Both the position numbers and the translations under genes were made by a program. A stretch of DNA of 64,000 nucleotides from Steromphala cineraria (Eukaryota; Mollusca; Gastropoda; Trochida; Trochidae): positions 78,023,338-78,087,337 of the forward strand of contig OU744720.1 of NCBI GenBank assembly GCA_916613615.1, read 5' to 3'. The notes under the pieces were generated by a model. It worked only from the letters and a program-made list of their open reading frames with translations, was not told where the DNA came from and searched no databases. Positions 1-11,440 of the stretch are shown here, piece by piece; the stretch's first letter is position 1; every line of letters starts with the position of its first letter.

Positions 1-319
1 AACTGTGGATTGACATTATTATCACATTGTAAATAAATGCAATGGGATCAACGTCAACAAATTTCAAAATAATCCTTTTCTGTTTAAACATTAAGTGAAT
101 AGTTCTAATATTTGCCTCTGAACATGCACAGTTTTCAATGGAAATCAACTAGGAAAAGGAAGTAAAAGTGTACAGAGTTTTGCATATTTAGAAGACTATA
201 CAAAATAACCAGCTTATTTTAACTAAAAGAGATACTCAAATTGGTTTTCAAAATAAAAAGTCTGTCTAATTCTCAACTTCAATCCCTTTTGTGTTGATTC
301 CGAGGAATAGAATATAAAA
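1..319. other. Non-coding, no feature seen
   Basis: AT-rich sequence without a convincing exon, RNA gene or repeat that I can recognise. Confidence 0.5.
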
Positions 320-665
320 AATATTGTCTCTATCGGGGCTCGAACCATTCGGGATATCCTCTCCGTCTCGGTCTGAATGCACCCACCTCTATCGCGTGTT
401 GCTATAACCAGTTTAGCGCAGACAAACCCAGTCGTAAGCTATCCAAGCACATCCTCGTTTTTAAATAGCGTTTAGCAGCGATTATGTATAACGAATGGTA
501 CACTGGAGTTACCTGCCCCTAGCATGATATCGAAGCTTTTACTGCGCTCCTTTCGATTGAATAGATGAGCTTGTGTCAGAACATGCCGGTAATAAGGGTG
601 CTTTCAGACTGGGAATGAGAGGAAAGCCGGGCTGGGTGAGGTTCGAACCCCGCTAGAGATAATAT
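320..665. mobile_element. MITE-like element with imperfect ~65-bp terminal inverted repeats
   Basis: The left end (about 320-386) and the right end (about 595-665) are imperfect reverse complements. Both contain a GGGG(C/T)TCGAACC block followed inward by CTCTCxxTCCxAGTCTGAA-like sequence and by GCACCC. There is no ORF inside. This is the layout of a non-autonomous DNA transposon. I could not define a clear target-site duplication. The TTCGAA-containing block in both ends resembles a tRNA B box, but the rest of a tRNA is missing. Confidence 0.55.
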
Positions 666-3600
666 GTTTACACTTTTTCCCTCGAATCACAGTCGATTTT
701 AATCAGATTGGAAAATAAACAGCCTCGTGATATGTGCAAAAATGTCGAAACTGGAATAACATTTACATGCATGCTTGTCTAATATAATACAGCAAACACT
801 TTTGACTCAAAACTTTTTGGCTTCATCAGATGAATCGGATAATTTTGGCTGATTTTACTCCTTGATGTTATCCTTTGCCTTTCGCTCATCATCGCGACCA
901 AATATCTTCATGTAATCATTCTACCAACCGATCAGCTCGAATGAAGACATTTTCGGGATCAGTTGGTTCTTCGCGATCAAAGACACCATTGGTTAAATTA
1001 AGCATGGTTGACTCAACAACCAGAGTATAGCTTTAACTCAATATAAATGATATTTGACACTTTTAAAACACCATTTAAACCGAATAAGTGTATCAATGTT
1101 TTTCTTTAGACCTCTGAATAAACTACATGCAGTGAGCACAGCAAAACCTATTGGGATAATAGTATTCACATAATCTGTATCGATGTCATGCAGGCCAGGA
1201 AAACAACACGGTCAGTTGAAGACTTACCCTAGAGAAAGTATGGCTTGGATCACCTTTGTGATAACCATTTTGTCTTTCGTAATTCTTTACCTGGACATTT
1301 GTATGGTGTTTCTTAAATGGTCACACACTTATATATTCATTCATACCCACGTACGATTGATTCCAATTAAAGATTTAAGCTATTAATCATGTATAAGAAG
1401 ATAAGATTTTGAATTAATATACTATGGATACCAAATCTACTCTTTTTGTATTCCTCATTATTTTTTTTCAAATCTAAATTTGTTAAATGAAAATTAAATA
1501 AACTGACAGGTAAAAGAAACTACAAACTTCAGTTAGATTTATCAAAAGTAAGGTTTTCAATTATAACTATAGCGTGTTTGATGACCTGATTAAACAAAGA
1601 TATTTAACAAAACATGAACCAGAAAACAATTTGTCTTTTCAAACTACTGTAAAAATGTGTGACTGTGAACGTGTGATAACACATTACTTCATGTCTTTTA
1701 GATATAAGATAAATTTAAACAAGCTTTTGTTTGTATTTGTTTTTTGCCTGCGGTTTAGATACTTACAGTAGAACACAACAAAATGGAAAATCATGTTATT
1801 TTCAATCAGTTTTTGTTTTCAGCCATTTCTTAAACCATATTCATTAAAAAAGCGACTTTCACTTAACAGGTAAGTTGACTTTTAAGACCCTCATAGGAGG
1901 TCATTTCTGGTTTTATCGATAAAAAAATAGTTAAGTTGTTAAACTTTATTTTAACATAGCCCCTTTGACATTTACCATGTCATAGCTTTTTAACATCTTT
2001 ACTTTTATCCAAAAACGTTACATGAAAATATAAGAGATCAGTTCTCACGTTTTATTATGTGTCTTATCATTTTTCGGTTCTATTTAAAAAAATAATCATA
2101 AGGTTATGAACGTGATTCTTAATGACCTTAAATGATCCATGCATCGTAACATAATAGCGCATGACAACTATGACAGGACTCGCATTAGGAAACAGTCTGG
2201 AAAACTAAAACCAGATCCATTAATAGTGCAATATTGTGTATCAGAAATCGTTGATTTAACAGATATACATTAATCTGGAATCTTCTATCCATTGTTCTTC
2301 ATTACAGTTTATTTAAAATCTACTGTATATACATTCCTCGTTCAGTCGTCTTCAACAATCAAATATCGTACTTCAAACTCCTAATGTCTTTTATTCCTCC
2401 TTAGTATTATTGATTTTAGATCAATGAAATAAAATATCAAGTATCTTATTGGATCAATAGAAAGAAGCCGAAAAAGTCCCATTCATTCTCAAGAAATGTG
2501 CCCAACTGAAAATTTACAACTCACAAAAATCATTTGAAGTGCTAGTTGATGTTGATCGATAGTTTTGGAATCATAGAATAAATGTGACGTTTTAGCAAAT
2601 AATTCAAACTAGATTCCATATATTGTTGTCTAAACATGTCACTATGGTCAATATTTTCATCTTTTTCGCCCTGAATTGAGAAAATGATTGAATATACTTT
2701 ACGATGCAACCCTCTTTATTTTTTCCTGTAAATACTTTGAAACACACTCAGATATAATTTTGTTTGAAACGGGAGACGGCTCAAATTTCCTCACCTACTT
2801 GAAACCATGTGCTTTTCGATGTCGTACTGCATTGATGTTTTGCGACATGACATTCATGAATTCCGTGCAGCTCAAGGTGAAATGAACAACACCCGTAAAT
2901 TTTCTTGATACAGACATAGACGTACATTTCAGAGACTGTATATCGGTTTAAGTAAGGAACATCAAAATTATGTGTATCAAATAGATTTTCTGTGAATTTT
3001 CGATTAATTGTTTCAAACATATTTTAGTTCAAGACGGAGAATGTTAATTTTTTAAAACTCACTCAAAACAGTGTGTTACTGGCTAAGAATTATCTGGTTG
3101 ATAACCAGGTCAGAACACGCTCAATCAGCACGTGAAATGCGTGTTTATGCAAACGAGTATTAACATATCAAAGCATGGTTTTGGCAACATGTACCATGTG
3201 AGACTGTTGAAATATTTGTTTTACACAACATTTGAACACAAGTCAGCGGATAAACGTTGACTCACTTGAAAACCATGAACGAATAGAAAAAAGGTTCGAA
3301 TATCTGAATTGATATTTCAAAATCATGTGGAAGTTTTTAAATTTGCTCATTTTCTTAAATTATAAGTGACTTTATCTTATATTTTAAAACGATTGATAAG
3401 TGAAAAAGTCCAGATTTTTTAAATATTGTTTTATTAGAGATTCGAACCTCCATGTAGAGATGGGGACCTGGCCAACAAGGTCTACTCGTAGCAAGACAAT
3501 CACTTAACGCTGAGCCTTTCGAAGTTGTTGACGGTCACACGGCATTCAACAAAGAGATGGACTATGTTGGGTTAGCGATAGGATTTCATTACAATCTGTC

Positions 3601-5698
3601 CAATCTGAGGCTTTGTAAACATTAGTATGGTTGTTACGGCAGTGGTTTCAAAGTGGTCTGAGGAGAAACAAGAAAAGCCTTTAAAAAGGCAAGCTTTGGG
3701 GCACCCGGTTATGTATCACTATATAGAACCAGGAGATTTAGGGGAGGACGGGGACGGGGACTTTTACTTGAATACATTGTTCCAATCGGAGACGCATGTT
3801 CTTTGCTCTTTGTTTTGATAGTTATGTACATAGTTAAACGACTCGTTCGTTCCGTTCATTTCAACAATGATAGATACGTCTCCTATCTCAATTATGATAT
3901 ACATTTTTAAACATTAATACGGTTATTCAAATTTAGTTTTGAGTTTAATACAAGAACCAGTGATGAACTAGAAGATAAATAGTTGTGCTATTGACTTTCA
4001 GGTTAATTACATGTTGCAAGAATAATTTTCCTTAATTGAGTGTTGATCGAATTACAGCCGAAAGTTGCTGAAAAATTTAGAAATGATCTCAGCTACAAGT
4101 TCATAATTTTCATTATATTATAGGATGACATTTAAGAATATTTTGTCATACTTTAGGCTCTATATTAATACTTTCTTCGAAAGACACCTTTAATCGTAAA
4201 TAAATCATCCATAAAGTTTGTTTTGAAACATGAAATTTGAAAATTGCCAGTACAGTATAATTTTTTCCGTGAAACGTGAGATGCATTGAGTGTACGATCA
4301 GTCATTGACAAGGCGGGACATTCAGCGCTCGCGTTTTAGTAAAAAGAATTGGAGGAACCGAATTCCTAGTTGATACAAAAATGGAATGTCGTTTCCGAAT
4401 GTGGAATGCAAAAAATAGCCCGAATAATTACAAAACAGCTCACATGCATATGCAAAATTGATATTTATTAATGGTGTAAACGCTCATCTATATATTTTGG
4501 AAAATTTACGATATATTTTACATCATAGCATTATTATAATAATCAGTTTCCAAATTAAAGCTTGCCAATTATTTCGTACCACCCACATGGTCACGTGGGT
4601 ATAAATTTGCTACAGCACGGTCCATTGGTCGTTGAAATACCAGGATATGCTTAAAACAAATATCATTGGCTGAAACTTCTCTTTGAAGTTTCCAAGAGTA
4701 ATATAGAGAGAAACTTCTGCCATTAGTTTTCAATATCAGATGTTACATAACTTTGGGGTCTCTGGACCCCAAAGCAATAATGAGAATCTTCCTGTTGCGT
4801 TTATGACTTTTGACGAACAGCATCATGACGATGTGCTACTCTGCCACACGTTCGATACTAGTGCGTTGGAACGAGACGTTAAGAAAGATCACTTACAATT
4901 ATTTAGTGTACCTGCCCAATTGTTTTGTCGTTTTAACGTTGAAAGGGATTGTTAATGTTTGCTTAAACGTCTTCTATGTTCAAATCTCTAGTAAGGAAAC
5001 CATCTAAATGTGTGAGATTTCATACCAAATGAGGCAATGCGAGCCTGCACGCGAATGTTACCATATGAAATTCATTTGTAGGGTGTAATGTCTGTGTTCC
5101 TGATGAAATTGTAAGTAGTGTTCATTGCATTTAAATCAAACAGTTTTTGATGAATAACAGAGTAAAAGTATACTTCCAGTTCCAGAATTAAAAAATACGA
5201 ATAAATCATAGAAAACGACTAATTTAAACCCACCACGCTGAGACTGGTAATTCACAAATCATCGTGCATTACTTATTAAATGCGGCATATGGTAAAATCA
5301 GTTTCTCGACTTCACAGTAAAGTAACGTGTGCTCAGAGCTGTCAGCATGGAGATATCAACCACCTTGAAATCATCAGTTCTTATTGTTCATCTTTTTGTT
5401 GTTGTAAGTATATGCAATTTGTATTAACGTTGTCACTTTGGCTCAATGGTATCTTGAACGTTTTCTAAATAAGTGTTGATTGAAATGCCTTATTGAGAAA
5501 GTACGCAAAAAAAAACATTCTTTGAATTCACCGGAAGCTAGATGTATGACGTGTAGCCAAATTCTTCCATCTGTTATTATTTTGTGTCAAGTATACTATA
5601 AATTTCATGTTTCAAAGATTAATGTAAAACAAAACCTTTTTTCTGCAGAAATATTGATTTGTACATGTGTGCTTTGAATTAAATATAGTAGTCACAGT
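666..5698. other. Intergenic DNA without recognisable genes
   Basis: About 5 kb of AT-rich sequence. All ORFs are short (under 80 codons), have low-complexity or random composition and no flanking splice signals, so I regard them as chance. A perfect 10-bp-arm hairpin (ctttggggtc / gaccccaaag, 4-base loop) lies at 4751-4774. The missing 5' exons of the transporter gene at 6-7.9 kb could lie here, but I did not find one that fits. Confidence 0.5.
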
Positions 5699-5712
5699 AG
5701 CAGCACCAGCAG

Positions 5713-5750
<38 letters not shown>

Positions 5751-5761
5751 GCACCAGCAGC

Positions 5762-5799
<38 letters not shown>

Positions 5800-5815
5800 A
5801 AGTAGTAGTTGTAAA
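5699..5815. repeat. Compound trinucleotide microsatellite (ATC)n then (AGT)n
   Basis: A CAGCAGC(ATC)n block from about 5707 to 5752 is followed by GCACCAGCAGCAG and an (AGT)n block from about 5762 to 5800. The apparent poly-Ser/poly-Val ORF here is only the microsatellite read in one frame. Confidence 0.9.
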
Positions 5816-6002
5816 AGTAGTTGCTGAAGGACTCTACAGTTCAGCTACAGTACGCAAATGAGCTGACAAACAAATGACGACGATTTGCAGCAAGGCCTAC
5901 CCTCACATCTCTACAGGCCTGAAAACAGTTTAGTCAATGATATATATCGGCGCTAGTGCAGTAAAACTTGACACCACAAACAAAGTTCACTTTTGACTTC
6001 AG

Positions 6003-7877
6003 GGTATAATGCTCGGAGTGCTAGGAGCCGTCCCTACCCGACTTGATGTGCATCTACCAGGCACACATGGCCGACATGACTGACCTGCTGCTGGCCTTGG
6101 GACTTGGGGGCGTGTCTGGTCAGCTGGTGATCGTTCCCCTTCTCAAGAGAGTCCCCCTCTTCCTGCTTCTCCTCGCTCTTCTCCTCCTATCCTCATCCTT
6201 CTACTTCCTCCTCCCCTTCGTCAACATCCACGCCGCCAACCTCCTCACCTTCATAGCCTCATTCTCTGTGGGCAGCTCCGTTAATGGTAAGTCATCAATA
6301 TCTGACTGGACATACTTTAACACAACAATATTTTCTTTGGTTGATCTCAACTCCCATTTTTATAAGTTGTACAAAGGGCTTTGTGAAAGGAGGCCTTTGT
6401 CAATAAAATCTCACTAAAGTCGTATTAAGATTCATTTTGCTCATTAGAATATATTCATCGTATTATCCCCTTAACTATCTAAATGAGAGAAATATGCAAA
6501 TTTGATAGTGGACAAATGTTACATTGTTGAGTATAGGATCACTATCTGCAAAAGTACAAATTCTTGTTCTTAATGGGGTCGAATACCTTGCAGAATCCGA
6601 ACCCATTGTCTGAGAATCCGGATACCCCAAACACTGATCGTGCCAGCAGCTAAATGCAACTAAGTCGAGGAGAAATATATACCAATTACGAAGATCTAAT
6701 TGACCGATCCAATCTTATCATCTGTATCTCAGATCAAGTCACTAATCCTCCTCATCAATTATATCGAAATCAATCATACAAACTCAGTGTTTTTTCACCC
6801 GTCTTCCCTTAGCAAGCAAATGAATTGACTTAGAAATAGACTTATTTAGCTTGACAATCGAACATACTTGATAATGATTTACCAATTGTATTTGCAGCTG
6901 TGATTTTCAAGTTCCACAAGATGTTACCAGGAAACCATCGCGCTTTATACCTAGCGTTTGCAGCTCTGTCCCTTGGTTCTGTCCTTGGACCTTTCACTCT
7001 CGCCCCCTTCCTTAGTGACGGTATCGTCACCACAGCCTTCGTGAAACAGGGGACCGCGAAAGTTCATACTGACAATTCCTCAAGTATGAATCAAAGCATG
7101 ATGGTTCCGCTATTATCAAATTCTAGCTCAGACTCAAACAATGAAGGAGAAAAATCATGTATTTATTTTGTTTCGCTACTTCAATACCCTTATATGAGCT
7201 ATGGGTTCCTTGGTCTACCGATCAGCCTCATGTTAATATTCTTCCACCTCAAGGAGAAGAACAACCAGGAAGACGATCCCTTCACCCGAATGAAGGAAGA
7301 CCGCATTCCTTACACCAGGACGGACTACGTCTTCATCAGCCTCATGTTCCTCTTCCTCCTCCATGGACAAGGACTCCCTATCGTCTTTACGTCTCTCCTG
7401 CCCACCTTCGGGAACGAGGGACCGGCCCACATGAGTCTGGAGATTCTCACCTGGATGACCTCTCTCCTCTGGCTGACCTTCACCCTCGGACGTGTCCTGC
7501 CAAGTGTCTATCCCAGCTGGATCTCTCAGCTGCATGTTCTCATGGTCAGCCTGTGTGGTCTCACGGTGGGCGTGGCTCTTCTCTGTCTCTCCTCACACCA
7601 CGTGGCTCTGCTCTGGGTCTCCACTGCCCTCTGTGGTCTATGTTCCGCTCCAAGTATCCCTGCAGGCATGGCCTGGGCTCGTGAGACGGTTCATGTAACC
7701 CCCGAGGTCACTGCAGTCCTGCTGGGGTCAGTTGCGGTCAGCAGTTTCTCCCCCTACGTCTGCGGCATGGTCATCAACAAGTTGGGAATCAGCGCCTTTC
7801 CCTATTTCTTTCTTGGAATCGACGTTTTCACATTGGTTGTATTTGCTATCACTGTTGTGATTGCTAAGTTGAAGTAA
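6003..7877 (+). CDS. MFSD4/NaGLT1-like major facilitator transporter, C-terminal two exons, with a probable frameshift
   Basis: Role: proteins of the MFSD4 / sodium-dependent glucose transporter 1 group are 12-helix major facilitator carriers in the plasma membrane; the substrate here cannot be read from sequence. Structure: exon 6003-6286 (acceptor cttcag|GG, donor AATG|gtaagt) joins exon 6898-7877 (acceptor tttgcag|CT) by completing a GCT codon; the stop is TAA at 7875-7877. The protein shows many hydrophobic helices, a short charged cytosolic loop after helix 6 (KEKNNQEDDPFTRMKEDR) and the family-like stretch LTFTLGRVLPS in helix 8. About 410 residues are visible against about 510 for human MFSD4A, so at least one 5' exon is missing or outside view. 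Oddity: the frame encoding IMLGVLG at 6006-6026 does not run into the downstream frame PSLPDLM; one extra G in the GGAGCC at about 6024-6029 breaks the family's LGP(S/T)LxDL motif. An alternative is that the exon begins at 6025 after a CTAG acceptor, which would avoid the frameshift. Family assignment fairly sure; intactness unsure. Confidence 0.65.
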
Positions 7878-8825
7878 GAATTATCAATCACAGTTGAAAT
7901 TGTTAAATTAAACAAAATGAAAATGAGCGTCAGTTATCGAAATTTTACTTTTTTGATATTCGAGATATTTATTTAAACCCAATGTCTGTATACGTTCATG
8001 TGTTTGGAATCTGTTGTGTTATTCTAAATGCATGCCCCTCAGATTAACAGAATGTACAATTATATTTTATTATGTGTACATATCTTAACTTTCACAGTAG
8101 TTTATAGCGATGAGATTGTTGAATATTTATGTACATCTTCCATTTACACTTTCTCATTTATCAAAGCAATATATGGATAGTTATATCAACCATTGAGTGA
8201 AACGTCATGGGAGACAAGAGAACTGAAACAATGAACAAATGAGAGATTGCCTAGAGGAATTAAATTTTGACAATGTTTTGAAACATTTGGAAAGGATACC
8301 ACTGTGAGAAGCAGCAAGTGTACATAGTAGCCTACAGATTTAGAATTACTAAAACATTATTGAAGTTATTCTGTGCAGAAGTCTATATTGGAAATATCGT
8401 AACGTTTGCCTTTAGTAGTCTTTAGTATGTGTACTTACTTGGTTATTGATTGTTTTAACATTATAGTTGATTATTCTCAATTGTCTGTGGCATATACTGA
8501 AGAAATGACAATAGATGATAAATATTGGATGTAGTTACTAATTAAGCTGATAAGATAGAAATAATTTTTTTATCGTTTATTTTAGAAATTATCTTTTTAT
8601 TGTTAACGTTTAAAACGGCGTTTTGATAATGTCGATTGATAAAACGTTCATGCATAAAACATATGTGACAGTAAGTTACAACAATTTTGATCAATACAGC
8701 AATTTTTTCATTTGCCATAGACAAACTCTCGACATTCAAATTGTACGCAGTGAGGCCGTTTATCAATTTGACTAATGGCCTGATGTCTACCATGAGACAA
8801 GATTTCACAGCACAAACTTCAATAA
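7878..8825. other. 3' flank of the transporter gene, no further gene
   Basis: AT-rich DNA that probably includes the 3' UTR of the transporter. No convincing coding exon is present; the ORF on the minus strand near 8.6-8.85 kb lacks splice signals and recognisable composition. Confidence 0.45.
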
Positions 8826-8952
8826 TAGAGCCATAGGCTCTGTAGCTCATCATGCTTCATATTCAATATTGCTGGAGAAAAATATGAAAATACGTTTCAA
8901 GGGTGTGGCCCCTGTGGCCCTTATTAGGGGTCACAGGGTCACAAAGCTATAA
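8826..8952 (+). mobile_element. Truncated copy of the tandem-core (pearl/HINE-like) element
   Basis: It begins with the same terminal palindrome and adjoining sequence (AGAGCCATAGGCTCTGTAGC then TCATCATGCTTCAT) as the full element at 14958-16691. It then jumps to the core block GGCCCCTGTGGCCCTTATTA and GGGTCACAGGGTCAC. It is only about 125 bp long, so most of the tandem core and the other end are gone. It abuts the foldback at 8958-9101. Confidence 0.75.
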
Positions 8953-8957
8953 ATATA

Positions 8958-9101
8958 CAGAACGTCATACGTGTGCATTTGGGTCGTTTATATTGAACGA
9001 GTAGATGTCATGGACGCGAAGGAACAACGAGTTGTTCCTCCGCGTCCATGACATCTTCGAGTTCAATACAAACGACCAAAATGCACACGTATGACGTTCT
9101 G
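8958..9101. mobile_element. 144-bp foldback palindrome (MITE-like)
   Basis: Two 71-bp arms meet at a 2-base centre (9029-9030). The outer arms read CAGAACGTCATACGTGTGCA and TGCACACGTATGACGTTCTG. The arms differ at roughly six positions. There is no coding content. This is the shape of a miniature foldback transposon, and the transcript of either strand would form one long hairpin. Confidence 0.8.
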
Positions 9102-11293
9102 CATTTATTATATACTCCTTTTAAACCTTTTTACAAGGAGTTTTTTAATTTCTTAAATTATCTTAGAAGACGTACTGCGCATTTATGCATAATGCGAACA
9201 AGGCGATGACCCAGAACACGCTCGACTGATGATTTGATACCCAATTATCTTTTTATTTTCTCATAATTCTGCGTAGTTAAACGATAAAGATAATATTTTC
9301 AAGTGTGAAAACAAAATAACGTGATCTACCTTAAAGGTTAATTTACGTTCATGTACATTAGTGATCTAAGTCGTTGGTGAACAGTCATTCAGATCAAAAT
9401 TGATGTTTTAATGCATTTTAATTTCTTTACTCAGAACGTAGACAATCTTCGCATCATTCAACAAACTCTTGTGATTATTTTTCAAATGCTCATTATTGCT
9501 ACAACATATGTGCATTCAATTTGAATTTGAATTTGTTTAAATACAACAATCGTAGGAAATCATATTTGCATGTGTGTGATAATCAAAACGACCTACTTTT
9601 GAAAACGTATATCAAGGGCAATATTCTGAATATTACTAACGATTTTTGTCTTACTGAAAAGCACAGCAAAGAACAAACTTTTGAAAACCTATACTCTTGG
9701 AAATATGATTTAGTTTGTTCATTTACAGGTCAAATTATAGATAAGCATAAACATTTAAAACAGTGAACTGCCCTTTGCTGTTATATGTCGGTGTGTAATA
9801 TCATAAGGTGACCCGAAGAAGGTTTCCAATTAATGAGTCACTCCGTGAGTTGTTGGGGGATCACATTTTTCAAAACTTAACAATATTTTCATTGAATCGA
9901 GAAGTATCGACTGTTGCAGAAAAGTGTGATTTTAAAATAATTGACGTCATATGGTGAGAATGCGAAGGTTTGAAGTCGGGATTATCATCGAAAATCGGAC
10001 AATGATCCAGGTCAACCAGTCAAGTGTTTATGTTTGAAACGTACGTATACATTGAAGCAATCAGAATGACAGTTACGATTGACGAGTTAAATAACTATTA
10101 TCAATATCGTGAATTTGGTTCCACGAATACATGAATGTTCATGATATTAATTGAAAACAAGTCTTATCATATAACTGTTATTAGGGGGTGAATATGTGGG
10201 CTTCTCTTTCTATATAACTAATGAAAATGACGTTCGAATTAAGCAAAACAATATTATTATGTTTAAAACCAAGGAGTGGCTCTTTAACACTTTGCATGAT
10301 ATACCATTGGCTCATTGAATGCAATGACGTCACAATTTGATAATAACAACTGACGAAAAGTGTCATATTATCTAAAATGGAAAATACATTTTGACGAGGC
10401 TATTTGGCACAATATGACCACTAAAACATGGACCGTTTAATATAATCTCAATATATGCTACGTATTTCTCAAAATAGCAAGCCTTGTCAAACAACGAGAC
10501 AATGACATTGTAACGGCCCACTTGTTTATCTGGATTTCCAGCCATGTGTCTTTTTCTCAAAGGTATACATTTTTTATACGTTGAAATCATGTAAAGTTTT
10601 ATCATTAAAATTCCTTACTATAAAATCAAACGTGAAATACTTAATTGGGAGTTTTGGTTTAGAACATAATGATTGTAACTGACAGATTCTTGAAATATTT
10701 GGTTCTCGGTCAATGATCTCTACGCTATATACAAATAGGCAAACAGTTTTCCTCCTTATCTACGTTGACCTTTAATTCCATATTAGAAATTAGATGTATA
10801 CTCATATTCAGTGTTTTACTATGATTGCATGCATACCTGGGATCTGATTATCAAAACCTACGAACAAAGTCGCAGTCTTTCTACTCACAAGCTTTCTAAT
10901 TGGGACCAGTATTCCAAAATGTAAACGGCATTTGTTAGGTCAAGCCTATTACAACATATGATTTTGTATTGAGACATACCACAAAAGAATTACTTATTTT
11001 TTTCATTTTTGGACATTGATACTAAGTTCTTATGTTAAATGTAAACAAGTCTTTTGAACTATTTACAGGCGGATATTGTTCTTTATTAACATCTGATAAA
11101 ATGACAAAGATGTTCAAATCATGTGATTCAAATATTATATTGATTCTTAGTTTCCAAATCCTAAAGGAGAAATTCAACGGCAATGATCAGGGTGCTCCCT
11201 TAACAAAGGCGCGTAACAACCTGAGATCTTGACCTTACTTATTTATTGACATTTAATCATAGGGTAAAGAACCTTTTTGTTTCTTTGTTCCAG
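9102..11293. other. Intergenic DNA, no feature seen
   Basis: AT-rich DNA. The ORF at 9521-9766 and those near 10.2-10.6 kb have random-looking composition and no splice context. I see no repeat or RNA gene. Confidence 0.45.
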
Positions 11294-11344
11294 CTATTAT
11301 GCTGTGTACAACAGTCCATTACTCCAGTTCATTCCTTCTAACAG
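11294..11344 (+). other. Tentative 5' coding exon of the Ly6-type gene
   Basis: A 51-base open segment lies between an acceptor (ctttgttccag) and a donor (AACAG|gtatgt). Its reading frame with one leftover base joins the exon at 14438 (which starts with two completing bases) as G|CC = Ala. It contains ATG CTG TGT ACA ACA, which could start a short hydrophobic leader ending FLLTA just before the mature domain. The leader is weak as a signal peptide, so this exon could be spurious. Confidence 0.3.
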
Positions 11345-11380
11345 GTATGTGTTTTGTTTCGGTTGTTATATTCACAGCAC

Positions 11381-11440
11381 GTGTCTGTTACTGACATTAT
11401 GCTATTGACTTCTGAACTTCAGGAAACTGTTACTGACATT
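11381..11440 (+). repeat. Left-flank 42-bp-type repeat units
   Basis: Two units of the longer repeat type (CTGTTACTGACATTATGCTA then TTGACTTCTGAACTTCAGGAA) precede the strict 28-bp array. The same longer type reappears on the right flank. In one frame it encodes a 14-residue peptide repeat of the form (E/Q)(S/T)VTDIMLLxxxL, but no splice or start context supports translation. Confidence 0.7.

Noticed and set aside
3627..3818. Possible coding exon with an acidic Gly-Asp-rich end
   Set aside because: No acceptor/donor pair fits, and the sequence matches no family I know.
4751..4774. Perfect hairpin CTTTGGGGTC/GACCCCAAAG as a transcription terminator
   Set aside because: Intrinsic terminators are bacterial; here it is a short isolated palindrome with no gene upstream.
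5667..5861. ORF with poly-Ser and poly-Val
   Set aside because: It is the compound trinucleotide microsatellite read in one frame.
7157..7684. 175-codon overlapping ORF in the transporter exon
   Set aside because: Out-of-frame shadow of the transporter coding exon.
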